Shown piece after piece: positions 7,316-14,380 of a DNA stretch of 36,648 bases. The stretch spans positions 1 through 36,648 of the forward strand of contig CAZWFN010000052.1 of the NCBI GenBank assembly GCA_964633205.1, in the 5' to 3' direction. Positions within the stretch are counted from its first letter, which is position 1, and the number at the start of each line of letters is the position of its first letter. Under the pieces are notes generated by a model that was not told the DNA's origin, made no database searches, and saw only the letters and a list, made by a program, of their open reading frames with translations. This stretch comes from CAYVQE01 sp964633205 (GTDB taxonomy: Bacteria > Myxococcota > B64-G9). The position numbers and the translations under genes are program-made.

Positions 7316-8473
7316 ATGGATTTTTCGTTTAGTGAGGAGCAGCTTGCTTTTCGGGAGCAGGTGCTGAAGTTCGCGCGGCGCGAGATCGTGCCGCGGGTGC
7401 AGCAGCACGACCGGGAGCATCGCTTCGACTTCGAGGCCTTTCGCAAGATGGGGGCCTTCGGGCTGCTGGGGCTGCACCTGCCGGAGCGCTACGGCGGGGC
7501 CGGGGCCGACGTGGTCACCACGGTGATGGCCGGCGAGGCGCTGGGCGAGGCCGGGGTGGACGGCGGGCTGTGTCTGGCCTACGGCGCGCACAGCTTCTTG
7601 TGCGCCGACACGCTCTACCAGCACGGCAGCGAGGCGCTGCGCGAGCGCCACCTGCCCGGCCTGATCAGCGGCGAGCGCATCGGCTGCATGGGCCTGACCG
7701 AGCCGGGCGCCGGCTCGGACGTGGCCGCCATGCGCACCAGGGCGGTGCGCGACGGCGACCAATGGGTGCTCAACGGCTCCAAGATCTTCATCACCAACGG
7801 CCCCATCGCCGACGTGGCGCTGGTCTACGCCAAGACCGACCCCGAGGCCGGCCACGCCGGCATCTCGGCCTTTCTGGTCGAGCGCGACACCCCGGGCTTC
7901 AGCGCCGGCGAGCCGCTGCGCAAGCTCGGCGTGCGCTCCAGCCAGACCTCGGAGCTGTTCTTCGACGACTGCCGGGTGCCGGCCGAAAACCTGGTCGGCA
8001 GCCAGGGGGCCGGCTTCCTGATGGCCATGCAGACGGTGGAGTGGGACCGCTCGGCCCTGATCGCCCCCTTCGTCGGCGCGCTGGACTACGCCCAGGCCCG
8101 CTGCGCGGCCTACGCCAGCGAGCGCCAGCAGTTCGGCCGGCCCATCGCCTCCTTCCAGGCGGTGCGCCACAAGCTGGCCGAGATGGCCATCTTCACCGAG
8201 GCGGCCCGCTGCCTGGTCTACCGCATCGCCTGGTGCAAGGACCAGCAGCAGCCGGTCAACCACCTGGAGGCCGCGGTGGCCAAGCTGTTCATCGGCGACT
8301 GGTCGCTCGGGCCGGCCAACGCGGCGCTGACCCTGATGGGCGGCTACGGCTACTGCGAGGAGTACGACGTGGAGCGCATCCTGCGCGACGGCCGGCTGGC
8401 GCCCATCGGCGGCGGCACCTCCGAGATCCAAAAGCAGATCATCTCCAAGCTGATGCTGGCGGAGCGGTCATGA
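7316..8473 (+). CDS. Acyl-CoA dehydrogenase, catalytic-type subunit
   Basis: A 385-residue FAD enzyme oxidising an acyl-CoA to the 2-enoyl-CoA. Family signatures are complete: FSEEQLAFREQV at the N-terminus, CMGLTEPGAGSD and WVLNGSKIFITNG (FAD and substrate contacts), SERQQFGRPIASFQAVRHKLAEM, and LMGGYGYCEEYDVERILRDGR near the C-terminus. The Glu of medium-chain enzymes (in YEGT) is replaced: the motif here is IGGGTSEIQ, as in isovaleryl-CoA dehydrogenases, which use a Glu on helix G. At that helix-G position this protein has Asp (VEWDR). It is the first gene of the carboxylation operon. Its stop overlaps the start of the next dehydrogenase-like gene by four bases (ATGA), so a heteromer is likely. 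By context the substrate is probably branched or beta-substituted. Confidence 0.92.
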   Translation: MDFSFSEEQLAFREQVLKFARREIVPRVQQHDREHRFDFEAFRKMGAFGLLGLHLPERYGGAGADVVTTVMAGEALGEAGVDGGLCLAYGAHSFLCADTLYQHGSEALRERHLPGLISGERIGCMGLTEPGAGSDVAAMRTRAVRDGDQWVLNGSKIFITNGPIADVALVYAKTDPEAGHAGISAFLVERDTPGFSAGEPLRKLGVRSSQTSELFFDDCRVPAENLVGSQGAGFLMAMQTVEWDRSALIAPFVGALDYAQARCAAYASERQQFGRPIASFQAVRHKLAEMAIFTEAARCLVYRIAWCKDQQQPVNHLEAAVAKLFIGDWSLGPANAALTLMGGYGYCEEYDVERILRDGRLAPIGGGTSEIQKQIISKLMLAERS

Positions 8474-9600
8474 ACTTCGGCTTGAGCGAAGAACAGTCCC
8501 GACAGGCCGAGGCGCTGGCCGCGCTGCTGGAAGACGACGGCGGCGGCCTGGAGGCTCCACCGGCCAGCCGCATCGGCCCGCTGCTGCAGCGCTGGTGGCC
8601 CGAGCTGGGCCAACTCGGCCTGCTGCAGCCCGCCGGCCCGAGCCGGGTGGCGCGCATGGCCGCCGGCAAGAAGCTGGCCGAGCGCGCCCCCTGGCTGGTG
8701 TTCGGCGCCGAGATGACCCGGCTGGTGGCCCGGCTGATCGACCGCGCCGCCGGCCCGGCGCAGACCGAGCTCGCCGGATTCGGCGCCGAGCTGGCCGCCG
8801 GGCGCAAGCTGGCCGCGGCCGCGGTCACCGAGCTGGGTCGCTCCAGCGACGCCGCCGGGCTGGACACCCGGGCCGCGGCCACGGACGGCGGCTACCGGCT
8901 GGAGGGCGCCAAGGAGCAGGTCTCGCTGGCGCCGATCTGCGACCGGCTGGCCGTGCTGGCCGCCGGCGAGCAAGGTCCGCTGGTGCTGCTGGTCGACCCC
9001 CACATGCACGGCGTCGACATCGGCCAACCGATCGATTCGCTGGGCTACGCCGAGCTGCTGACCTGCCCGGTGCACTTCGCCGGCGTCGAGGTGGCCGCCG
9101 CCGACGCGCTGGGCCCCTTCGACCCGCAGCAGCAGGCCGATGTGAGCGAGTGGCTGCGCCGCAGCGAGGACGCGGTGCTGACCGCCAACGCCCTGGGCCT
9201 GATGCAGCGCTGCCTCGACGAGGCGTCCCGGGCGGCCACCGCCGCGCGCGGTGGCGGCAAGCCGGCCGCCGCCCACCAGCTGGTGCGCTTCGACCTGGCC
9301 GAGATGCTGACCCAGCTGCAGACCGCCGAGCTGCTGGCGCTGCGGGCGGCCGCGGCGGCCGACGCCGGCGAGCGCCGCGCCGCCGAGCTGGGGCTGTGCG
9401 CCAAGGTCTTCGCCACCGAGGCCGCCTGCACCGTGTCCGACCAGGCGCTGGGCATCCTGGCCGCGGCCGGCTACCGCCGCGACCACCCGGTGGCCCGGGC
9501 CCTGGTGCAGGCGCGCTTCGGCCCGCTGGGCGGCCACGGCTCGCACGCCGCCCGCATGCACATCGCCGACGCGCTGCTGGCCCGGCTGGCGCCCGGCTGA
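8470..9600 (+). CDS. Divergent acyl-CoA dehydrogenase-like partner subunit
   Basis: A 376-residue member of the acyl-CoA dehydrogenase superfamily, recognisable from MNFGLSEEQSRQAEAL, AAAVTELGRSSDAAGLDTRA (replacing TEPGAGSD), YRLEGAKEQVSLAPICDRLAVLA and LGILAAAGYRRDHPVARAL. The C-terminal segment normally reading (Y/I)xGTSEIQ is degenerate (GGHGSHAAR), with no Glu. Helix G also lacks an obvious base. It is therefore probably non-catalytic alone and acts as the partner of the upstream gene, as in the alpha2beta2 acyl-CoA dehydrogenases of steroid catabolism (FadE pairs). The start ATG at 8470 overlaps the preceding TGA. It is rich in Ala, Gly and Arg, with extreme GC at third positions. Confidence 0.85.
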   Translation: MNFGLSEEQSRQAEALAALLEDDGGGLEAPPASRIGPLLQRWWPELGQLGLLQPAGPSRVARMAAGKKLAERAPWLVFGAEMTRLVARLIDRAAGPAQTELAGFGAELAAGRKLAAAAVTELGRSSDAAGLDTRAAATDGGYRLEGAKEQVSLAPICDRLAVLAAGEQGPLVLLVDPHMHGVDIGQPIDSLGYAELLTCPVHFAGVEVAAADALGPFDPQQQADVSEWLRRSEDAVLTANALGLMQRCLDEASRAATAARGGGKPAAAHQLVRFDLAEMLTQLQTAELLALRAAAAADAGERRAAELGLCAKVFATEAACTVSDQALGILAAAGYRRDHPVARALVQARFGPLGGHGSHAARMHIADALLARLAPG

Positions 9601-9622
9601 GCCGCTGCGGCGGGAGGACCCC

Positions 9623-11239
9623 ATGCATGTGATCGAATCGCGCATCGACCCCCAATCCGCCGAGTTCGCGGCCAACCGCGAGCACATGCAGGGCCTGGTC
9701 GCCGAGCTGCACGCCGAGCTCGAGCGCGCCCGCAGCGATCGCTCGGACAAGGCCCGCGCCCGCCACGCCGAGCTGGGCAAGCTGCCGGTCGACGAGCGGC
9801 TGGATCGGCTGCTCGACCGCGACGCGCCCTTTCTGGAGATCGCCCCGCTGGCCGCCCGCGGCATGTACGACGGCCGGGTGCACGGCGCCGGCAGCCTGGC
9901 CGGCATCGGCCGGGTGGCCGGCCGCGAGGTGCTGATCAACGCCAACGACGCCCGCATCAAGGGCGGCACCATCTACCCCATGGGCGTGAAGAAGACGCTG
10001 CGCTGCCAGACCATCGCGCTGGAGAACCGGCTGCCCATGATCCACCTGGTCGACTCGGGCGGCGCCTTCCTGCCGCTGCAGAGCGAGCTGTTCCCCGACG
10101 TGGACGACGGCGGCCGGGTCTTCTACAACCAGGCGCTGATGTCCAAGGCCGGCATCCCGCAGATCACCTGCGTCATGGGCCTGTGCACCGCGGGCGCGGC
10201 CTACATCCCGGCCATGAGCGACTATGCCGTCCACGTCCGCGGCACCGGCGCCATCTTCTTGGGCGGCCCGCCGCTGGTGCGCGCCGCCACCGGCGAGCAG
10301 GTCACCGCCGAGCAGCTCGGCGGCGCCGAGCTGCACTGCCGCGAGTCGGGCGTCAGCGACTTCATGGCCGACGACGACGCCCACGCGCTGGCCATCACCC
10401 GCGACCTGGTGGGCCGGTTGCCGCCGGCCGACCAGGCAGCCGTGCCGCGGCGCGCGGTCGCCGAGCCGCTGTATGCGCCCGAGGAGATCTACGGCGTGGT
10501 GCCGCGCTCGCTGGCCACGCCCTACGACGTGCGCGAGCTGCTGGCGCGCCTGCTCGACGGCAGCGAGCTGCTGGAGTTCAAGCCCGACTACGGCCCCAGC
10601 CTGGTCTGCGGCTGGGGCTATCTGCACGGCATGCAGGTGGCGGTGCTGGGCAACAACGGGGTGCTGTTCTCCGACAGCGCGCTCAAGGCCACCCAGTTCA
10701 TCCAGCTGTCCGACCGCGACGGCATCCCGCTGGTGTTTTTGCAGAACATCAACGGCTACATGATCGGCCGCGACTACGAGCGCGGCGGCATCACCAAGGA
10801 CGGCCACAAGATGGTCAACGCGGTGGCCTGCGCCAGCGTGCCCAAGCTGACCGTGATCGTGGGCGCCTCCTTCGGCGCCGGCAACTACGGCATGTGCGGC
10901 CGCGCCTACGGGCCGCGTTTTTTGTGGATGTGGCCCAACGCCCGCATCGGAGTGATGGGACCCGAGCAGGCGGCCGCGGTGCTGGTGGCGGTCAAGAACG
11001 ACCAGCTGGCCCGGGCCGGCGAGGCCGAGCTGGACGAGGCGGCGGTGGCCGCCATCCGCCAGCCCATCCTGGACACGGCCGAGCGCGAGGGCAACGCCTA
11101 CTACTCGACCGCCAACCTGTGGGACGACGGCATCCTGGATCCGGCGCGCACCCGCGACGTGCTGGGTTTGGGCCTGGCGGCCGCGCTCAACGCCCCGCTG
11201 CGCTCGGCGCCCTGGGGCTACGGCGTGTTCCGCATGTGA
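9623..11239 (+). CDS. Acyl-CoA carboxylase carboxyltransferase (beta) subunit, MCC type
   Basis: A 538-residue carboxyltransferase that moves CO2 from carboxybiotin to an acyl-CoA. The length and motifs match methylcrotonyl- and geranyl-CoA carboxylase beta subunits rather than propionyl-CoA carboxylase. They include INANDARIKGGTIYPMGVKK, IHLVDSGGAFLPLQSELFPD, YIPAMSDYAVHV, GAIFLGGPPLVRAATGE and the very characteristic FGAGNYGMCGRAYGPRFLWM followed by WPNARIGVMGPEQAA. It starts at ATG 9623 after GGGAGG. It lies between the dehydrogenase pair and the biotin carboxylase gene, with 22 and 18 bases of spacing. Substrate preference (methylcrotonyl, geranyl or another beta-branched enoyl-CoA) cannot be fixed from motifs alone. 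Confidence 0.93.
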   Translation: MHVIESRIDPQSAEFAANREHMQGLVAELHAELERARSDRSDKARARHAELGKLPVDERLDRLLDRDAPFLEIAPLAARGMYDGRVHGAGSLAGIGRVAGREVLINANDARIKGGTIYPMGVKKTLRCQTIALENRLPMIHLVDSGGAFLPLQSELFPDVDDGGRVFYNQALMSKAGIPQITCVMGLCTAGAAYIPAMSDYAVHVRGTGAIFLGGPPLVRAATGEQVTAEQLGGAELHCRESGVSDFMADDDAHALAITRDLVGRLPPADQAAVPRRAVAEPLYAPEEIYGVVPRSLATPYDVRELLARLLDGSELLEFKPDYGPSLVCGWGYLHGMQVAVLGNNGVLFSDSALKATQFIQLSDRDGIPLVFLQNINGYMIGRDYERGGITKDGHKMVNAVACASVPKLTVIVGASFGAGNYGMCGRAYGPRFLWMWPNARIGVMGPEQAAAVLVAVKNDQLARAGEAELDEAAVAAIRQPILDTAEREGNAYYSTANLWDDGILDPARTRDVLGLGLAAALNAPLRSAPWGYGVFRM

Positions 11240-11257
11240 GCCGAGGGGGACGAGCCG

Positions 11258-12763
11258 GTGTTCGACAAGGTTCTGATCGCCAACCGCGGCGAGATCGCAC
11301 TGCGCATCCAACGCTGCTGCCGCGAGCTGGGCCTGGCCACGGTGGCCGTCCACTCGCCGATCGACGCCGGGGCGCCCCACGCGCTGGCGGCCGACGAGGC
11401 GGTGGCGCTGCCGGGCGACGCCCCGGACGAATCCTACCTGGACATGGAGCGGCTGGTGGCCGCCGCCCGCGACAGCGGCGCCCAGGCGGTGCACCCGGGC
11501 TACGGCTTTTTGTCGGAGAACGGCGATTTCGCCGCCGCCTGCGGCGAGGCCGGGCTGGTGTTCGTCGGCCCGCCGGCCGGCGTGCTGCGGGCGGTGGGCG
11601 ACAAGCTGCAGGCGCGCCGGCTGGCCGCGGCGGCCGGGGTGCCGGTGCTGCCGGGCACCGACGAGCCCAGCGCGGACGAGGCCGAGCTGCTGGCCGCGGC
11701 CGGGCGCATCGGCCTGCCGCTGATGATCAAGGCGGCCGCCGGCGGTGGCGGCAAGGGCATGCGCCGGGTGGAGACGGCCGCCGACCTGCCGGCGGCGGTC
11801 GCTGCTGCCACCAGCGAGGCCCGGGCCGCCTTCGGCGACGGCCGGGTCTACCTGGAGCGCTGCCTGGAGCCGGCGCGCCACGTGGAGGTGCAGGTGCTGG
11901 CCGATGCCCGCGGGGCGGTGATCCACCTCTACGAGCGCGACTGCTCGGTGCAGCGCCGGCACCAGAAGATCATCGAGGAGGCGCCGGCGCCCGGTCTCGC
12001 CGCCGAGCTGCGCCAGCGCCTGTGCCAAGCCGCGGTGGCGGTGGCCGCAGCGGCCGCTTACCGCAACGCCGGCACGGTGGAGTTTCTGCTGGGACCGGAG
12101 GGGGATTTCTACTTTCTGGAGGTCAACGCCCGGCTGCAGGTCGAGCATCCGGTCACCGAGGCCGTCTGCGGCGTGGACCTGGTGCGCGCCCAGCTCGAGA
12201 TCGCCGCCGGCCGGCCGCTGGCGCTGCAGCAGGCCGCCGTGCAGCCGCGCGGCCACGCCATCGAGTGCCGGTTCTACGCCGAGGATCCGGCCCAGGGCTT
12301 CATGCCCAGCCCGGGCCGGGTGCTGGCGGTGCGCGCCCCGGCCGGGCCCGGGGTGCGCTTCGACTGCGGGGTCGAGGCCGGCAGCCCGGTGCCGGTTGAA
12401 TACGACCCCATCCTGGCCAAGCTGATCTGCTGGGCCGCCGATCGGCCGGCGGCCCTGGCGCGCATGGGCCGGGCGCTGGAGGACACCGCGCTGCTGGGGG
12501 TGCACACCGCCGGCGAGCTGCTGCTGGACATCGTGCGCGCGCCGGCCTTCGCCCGGGCCGCGCTGTCGACCGACTTCATCGAGCGCCAGCTGGGCGGCTG
12601 GCAGGCCTCGGCCGCGCGCGCCCGGCCGCTGCTGTTGGCCTGGCTGGCGGCCGAGCTCGGCGGCGCGGCCGACCGGCAGGCCGCGCCGGACGCCGGCGCC
12701 GCCACCGGCGCCACCCCGGCCGGCCCCTGGCACAGCCTGGGCCGCTGGCGGATGGAGGGCTGA
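11258..12763 (+). CDS. Biotin carboxylase (alpha) subunit, lacking the carrier domain
   Basis: A 501-residue ATP-dependent biotin carboxylase with GTG start at 11258 after GAGGGGGA. The ATP-grasp core is intact: NRGEIALRIQRCC, HPGYGFLSENGDFA, KAAAGGGGKGMR, LYERDCSVQRRHQKIIEEAP and FYFLEVNARLQVEHPVTE, plus the C-terminal FYAEDP...EYDPILAKL region. Alpha subunits of this type normally continue into a biotin-transfer domain and a carrier domain. Here translation stops at TGA 12761-12763, and the remaining domains follow in the same reading frame from GTG 12767. The GGAGGG before the stop could serve as a ribosome binding site for the second piece, so this is a gene split rather than an obvious loss. 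Confidence 0.93.
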   Translation: MFDKVLIANRGEIALRIQRCCRELGLATVAVHSPIDAGAPHALAADEAVALPGDAPDESYLDMERLVAAARDSGAQAVHPGYGFLSENGDFAAACGEAGLVFVGPPAGVLRAVGDKLQARRLAAAAGVPVLPGTDEPSADEAELLAAAGRIGLPLMIKAAAGGGGKGMRRVETAADLPAAVAAATSEARAAFGDGRVYLERCLEPARHVEVQVLADARGAVIHLYERDCSVQRRHQKIIEEAPAPGLAAELRQRLCQAAVAVAAAAAYRNAGTVEFLLGPEGDFYFLEVNARLQVEHPVTEAVCGVDLVRAQLEIAAGRPLALQQAAVQPRGHAIECRFYAEDPAQGFMPSPGRVLAVRAPAGPGVRFDCGVEAGSPVPVEYDPILAKLICWAADRPAALARMGRALEDTALLGVHTAGELLLDIVRAPAFARAALSTDFIERQLGGWQASAARARPLLLAWLAAELGGAADRQAAPDAGAATGATPAGPWHSLGRWRMEG

Positions 12764-12766
12764 GCC

Positions 12767-13249
12767 GTGGCCGGACGCCGCTACAGCCTGCAAAACGGGC
12801 CGCGCCAGCATCAGCTGGAGCTGCTCGACCACCGGCCGCCCGGCGCCGACGGCTTCGGCGAGCTGCTCCTGCGCTGCGACGGCGACGAGCTGCGCTGTCG
12901 CTACCGCTGGGCCGGCAGCGCGGGCATCGAGCTGCACTTCGACGGCGGCCGGGCGTTGGTGGCGGTGGCCGAAGACGGCCGCGGCCGCTGGCTGGCGGCC
13001 GGCGGCACCAGTGCCCGCCTGGAGGCGGCGGCGCCGCGGGCGGCCGGCCGGGTCGGACCGGCCGGGGCGGCCGGCCCGGAGGTGGGCCCGCCCATGCCGG
13101 CGGTGGTGGTGCGGCTGCTGGTGGCGCCCGAGCAGCGGGTGGCCGCTGGCGAGGCGCTGCTGGTGGTGGCGGCGATGAAGATGGAGACCACCCTGGTCGC
13201 GCCCCACGCCTTGATAATGAGGACATTCCGTCTCTGGCCCTCAATGTAA
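12767..13249 (+). CDS. Biotin-transfer plus biotin carrier protein, 3' end broken by assembly gap
   Basis: The frame begins at GTG 12767. Residues 1-105 resemble the beta-barrel biotin-transfer domain of MCC/PCC alpha subunits (YSLQNG ... LELLDHR ... LHFDGGRALVAV). Residues 108-148 are the first part of a biotinyl domain, PMPAVVVRLLVAPEQRVAAGEALLVVAAMKMETT, with K138 of AMKM as the biotin-accepting lysine. After codon 148 (base 13210) the sequence changes to an unrelated tail and stops at 13249. The true continuation resumes at 13294 beyond the N run and would give a 185-residue protein ending at 13407. It is in the same frame as the biotin carboxylase upstream. Confidence 0.8.
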   Translation: MAGRRYSLQNGPRQHQLELLDHRPPGADGFGELLLRCDGDELRCRYRWAGSAGIELHFDGGRALVAVAEDGRGRWLAAGGTSARLEAAAPRAAGRVGPAGAAGPEVGPPMPAVVVRLLVAPEQRVAAGEALLVVAAMKMETTLVAPHALIMRTFRLWPSM

Positions 13250-13268
13250 CCGGTGATCNNNNNNNNNN
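13211..13268. other. Scaffold gap (10 N) with foreign 48-base tail
   Basis: Bases 13259-13268 are N. The 25 bases before the break (13186-13210) are repeated exactly after the gap (13269-13293), as expected when two contigs share their ends. Bases 13211-13258 between the first repeat and the gap do not belong to the gene, are lower in GC and end in GATC. They may be a chimeric contig end, or the end of an insertion element that caused the assembly to break. Removing the 83 bases from 13211 to 13293 restores an open frame. Confidence 0.9.
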
Positions 13269-13407
13269 GACCACCCTGGTCGCGCCCCACGCCGGCCGCG
13301 TCAGCGCGGTCGGCTGCGCGGTCGGCGATCGGGTGCGGCCCGGCGACGTGCTGGTGCGGGTCGAGCCCGAGCCGGAAGCCGGCGACCGGGAGGATGCGGA
13401 TCCTTAG
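13269..13407 (+). pseudogene. C-terminal remainder of the biotin carrier protein
   Basis: After repeating 25 bases of the upstream gene, the frame continues GRVSAVGCAVGDRVRPGDVL, then VRVEPEP, and ends at TAG 13405-13407. This is the second half of a biotinyl beta-sandwich (the usual dG.V..v.v..Gd.V..Gd.L..ie pattern). It belongs to the gene starting at 12767 and is listed separately only because the assembled sequence is interrupted. Confidence 0.8.
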
Positions 13408-13468
13408 TCCCGATTTCACCGCCCGCAGGGTCGTGTCGAAAGAAGTGTTTTGGCACACCCCAATGTGA

Positions 13469-13556
13469 TGGTGTCGAAAAATGGGCTATGTTGATCAATC
13501 CGTAGGGGCGGGGTTCACCCCCGCCCGGCCGGCGCTGGGTGACTACGGGCGGGGAT
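13469..13556 (+). repeat. Dispersed GC-rich repeat, copy 3
   Basis: TGGTGTCGAAAAATGGGC, then GTTGATCAATCCGTAGGGGC and a GC-armed hairpin portion, match complement(1-88). The segment between the outer GC arms reads in the opposite direction compared with copy 1. A second GTGTCGAAA occurs at 13433. The element lies between the carrier-protein gene and the hydratase gene, so it has entered the middle of the operon. The rest of 13408-13599 shows only the hydratase ribosome binding site. Confidence 0.6.
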
Positions 13557-13599
13557 GAAAACCGATGGATGAACGTATCGCTGACGAAGCGGAGGGCGC

Positions 13600-14379
13600 A
13601 TGGCCGTTGAAGCTGACTTGTTGCTGAGCCGGCGCCGCGGGCACCGGCTGGACCTGACCCTGAACCGGCCCGAGCGGCGCAACGCCTTGTCGCAGCCGCT
13701 GGTGGCCGCGCTGACCGCGGCGCTGCGCGCGGCCGACGCCGACGCCGAGGTGCGCCTGATCGTGCTCAGCGGCGCCGGCGACAAGGCCTTCTGCGCCGGC
13801 GGCGACCTGGCCGGCGAGCTGGGCGCCGGCGGGGTGGCCGAGGAGGCCCGCGCCTTCGCCGAGCTGCTGCTGACCCTCGACGGGCTGGGCACGCCGCTGC
13901 TGGCGCGGGTGGCCGGCCACGGCCTGGGCGGTGGGCTGGGCTTGCTGCTGGCCTGCGATCTGGCCGTGGCCGCCGACGACGTGCTGCTGGGCACACCCGA
14001 GGTGCGCGCCGGGGTCTTCCCCATGCTGATCGCCCCGCTGGTGCTGCGCCACGCCGGGCCCAAGCGGGCCCGCGAGCTGTTCTTCAGCGGCCGGCGCATC
14101 GACGCCGCCGAAGCGCTGGCCTGGGGCCTGCTCAACCGGGTGGTGCCCCGGGCCGAGCTGGACGCGGCGGTGGACGCACTGGCCGCCGAGGTGCTGGCGG
14201 CAGGGCCGGCCGCGGTGCGCCTCGGCCGCCAGGCACTGGCGCGCACCGCCGGCCTGCCCCTGGCCGAGGCCGCCGGCCCGCTGGCCGACGGCCTGGTGGA
14301 GGTGCTGGCCACGGCCGACGCCGCCGAGGGCATCGCCGCCTTTATGCAAAAACGCCAACCGGAATGGAAGAACCGCTGA
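13600..14379 (+). CDS. Enoyl-CoA hydratase, LiuC/AtuE (3-methylglutaconyl-CoA hydratase) type
   Basis: A 259-residue crotonase-fold protein. Oxyanion-hole elements are present: AFCAGGDL and GHGLGGGLGL. In the second motif the first catalytic Glu of ordinary hydratases is Gly (GGGLGL instead of GGGxEL), while the second Glu is kept in TPEVRAGVFPMLIAPLVLR. That combination, with EVRxGxxPxxIxPxVxR, is what I recall for LiuC-like methylglutaconyl-CoA hydratases. It suits a pathway in which an MCC-type carboxylase produces a 3-substituted glutaconyl-CoA. ATG 13600 follows GGAGGG. The next gene starts one base after its stop codon. Confidence 0.85.
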   Translation: MAVEADLLLSRRRGHRLDLTLNRPERRNALSQPLVAALTAALRAADADAEVRLIVLSGAGDKAFCAGGDLAGELGAGGVAEEARAFAELLLTLDGLGTPLLARVAGHGLGGGLGLLLACDLAVAADDVLLGTPEVRAGVFPMLIAPLVLRHAGPKRARELFFSGRRIDAAEALAWGLLNRVVPRAELDAAVDALAAEVLAAGPAAVRLGRQALARTAGLPLAEAAGPLADGLVEVLATADAAEGIAAFMQKRQPEWKNR

Positions 14380-14380
14380 C

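Noticed and set aside
12761..12763. TGA read as selenocysteine between carboxylase and carrier protein
   Set aside because: The split falls at a domain linker, a GTG with a plausible ribosome binding site follows within six bases, and no selenoprotein context is seen.
8825..13207. A 1,460-codon open frame antisense to the catabolic operon
   Set aside because: It is a by-product of extreme third-position GC in the sense genes; its translation is Gly/His/Ala/Gln-rich low-complexity sequence, while the plus strand carries complete enzyme motifs.
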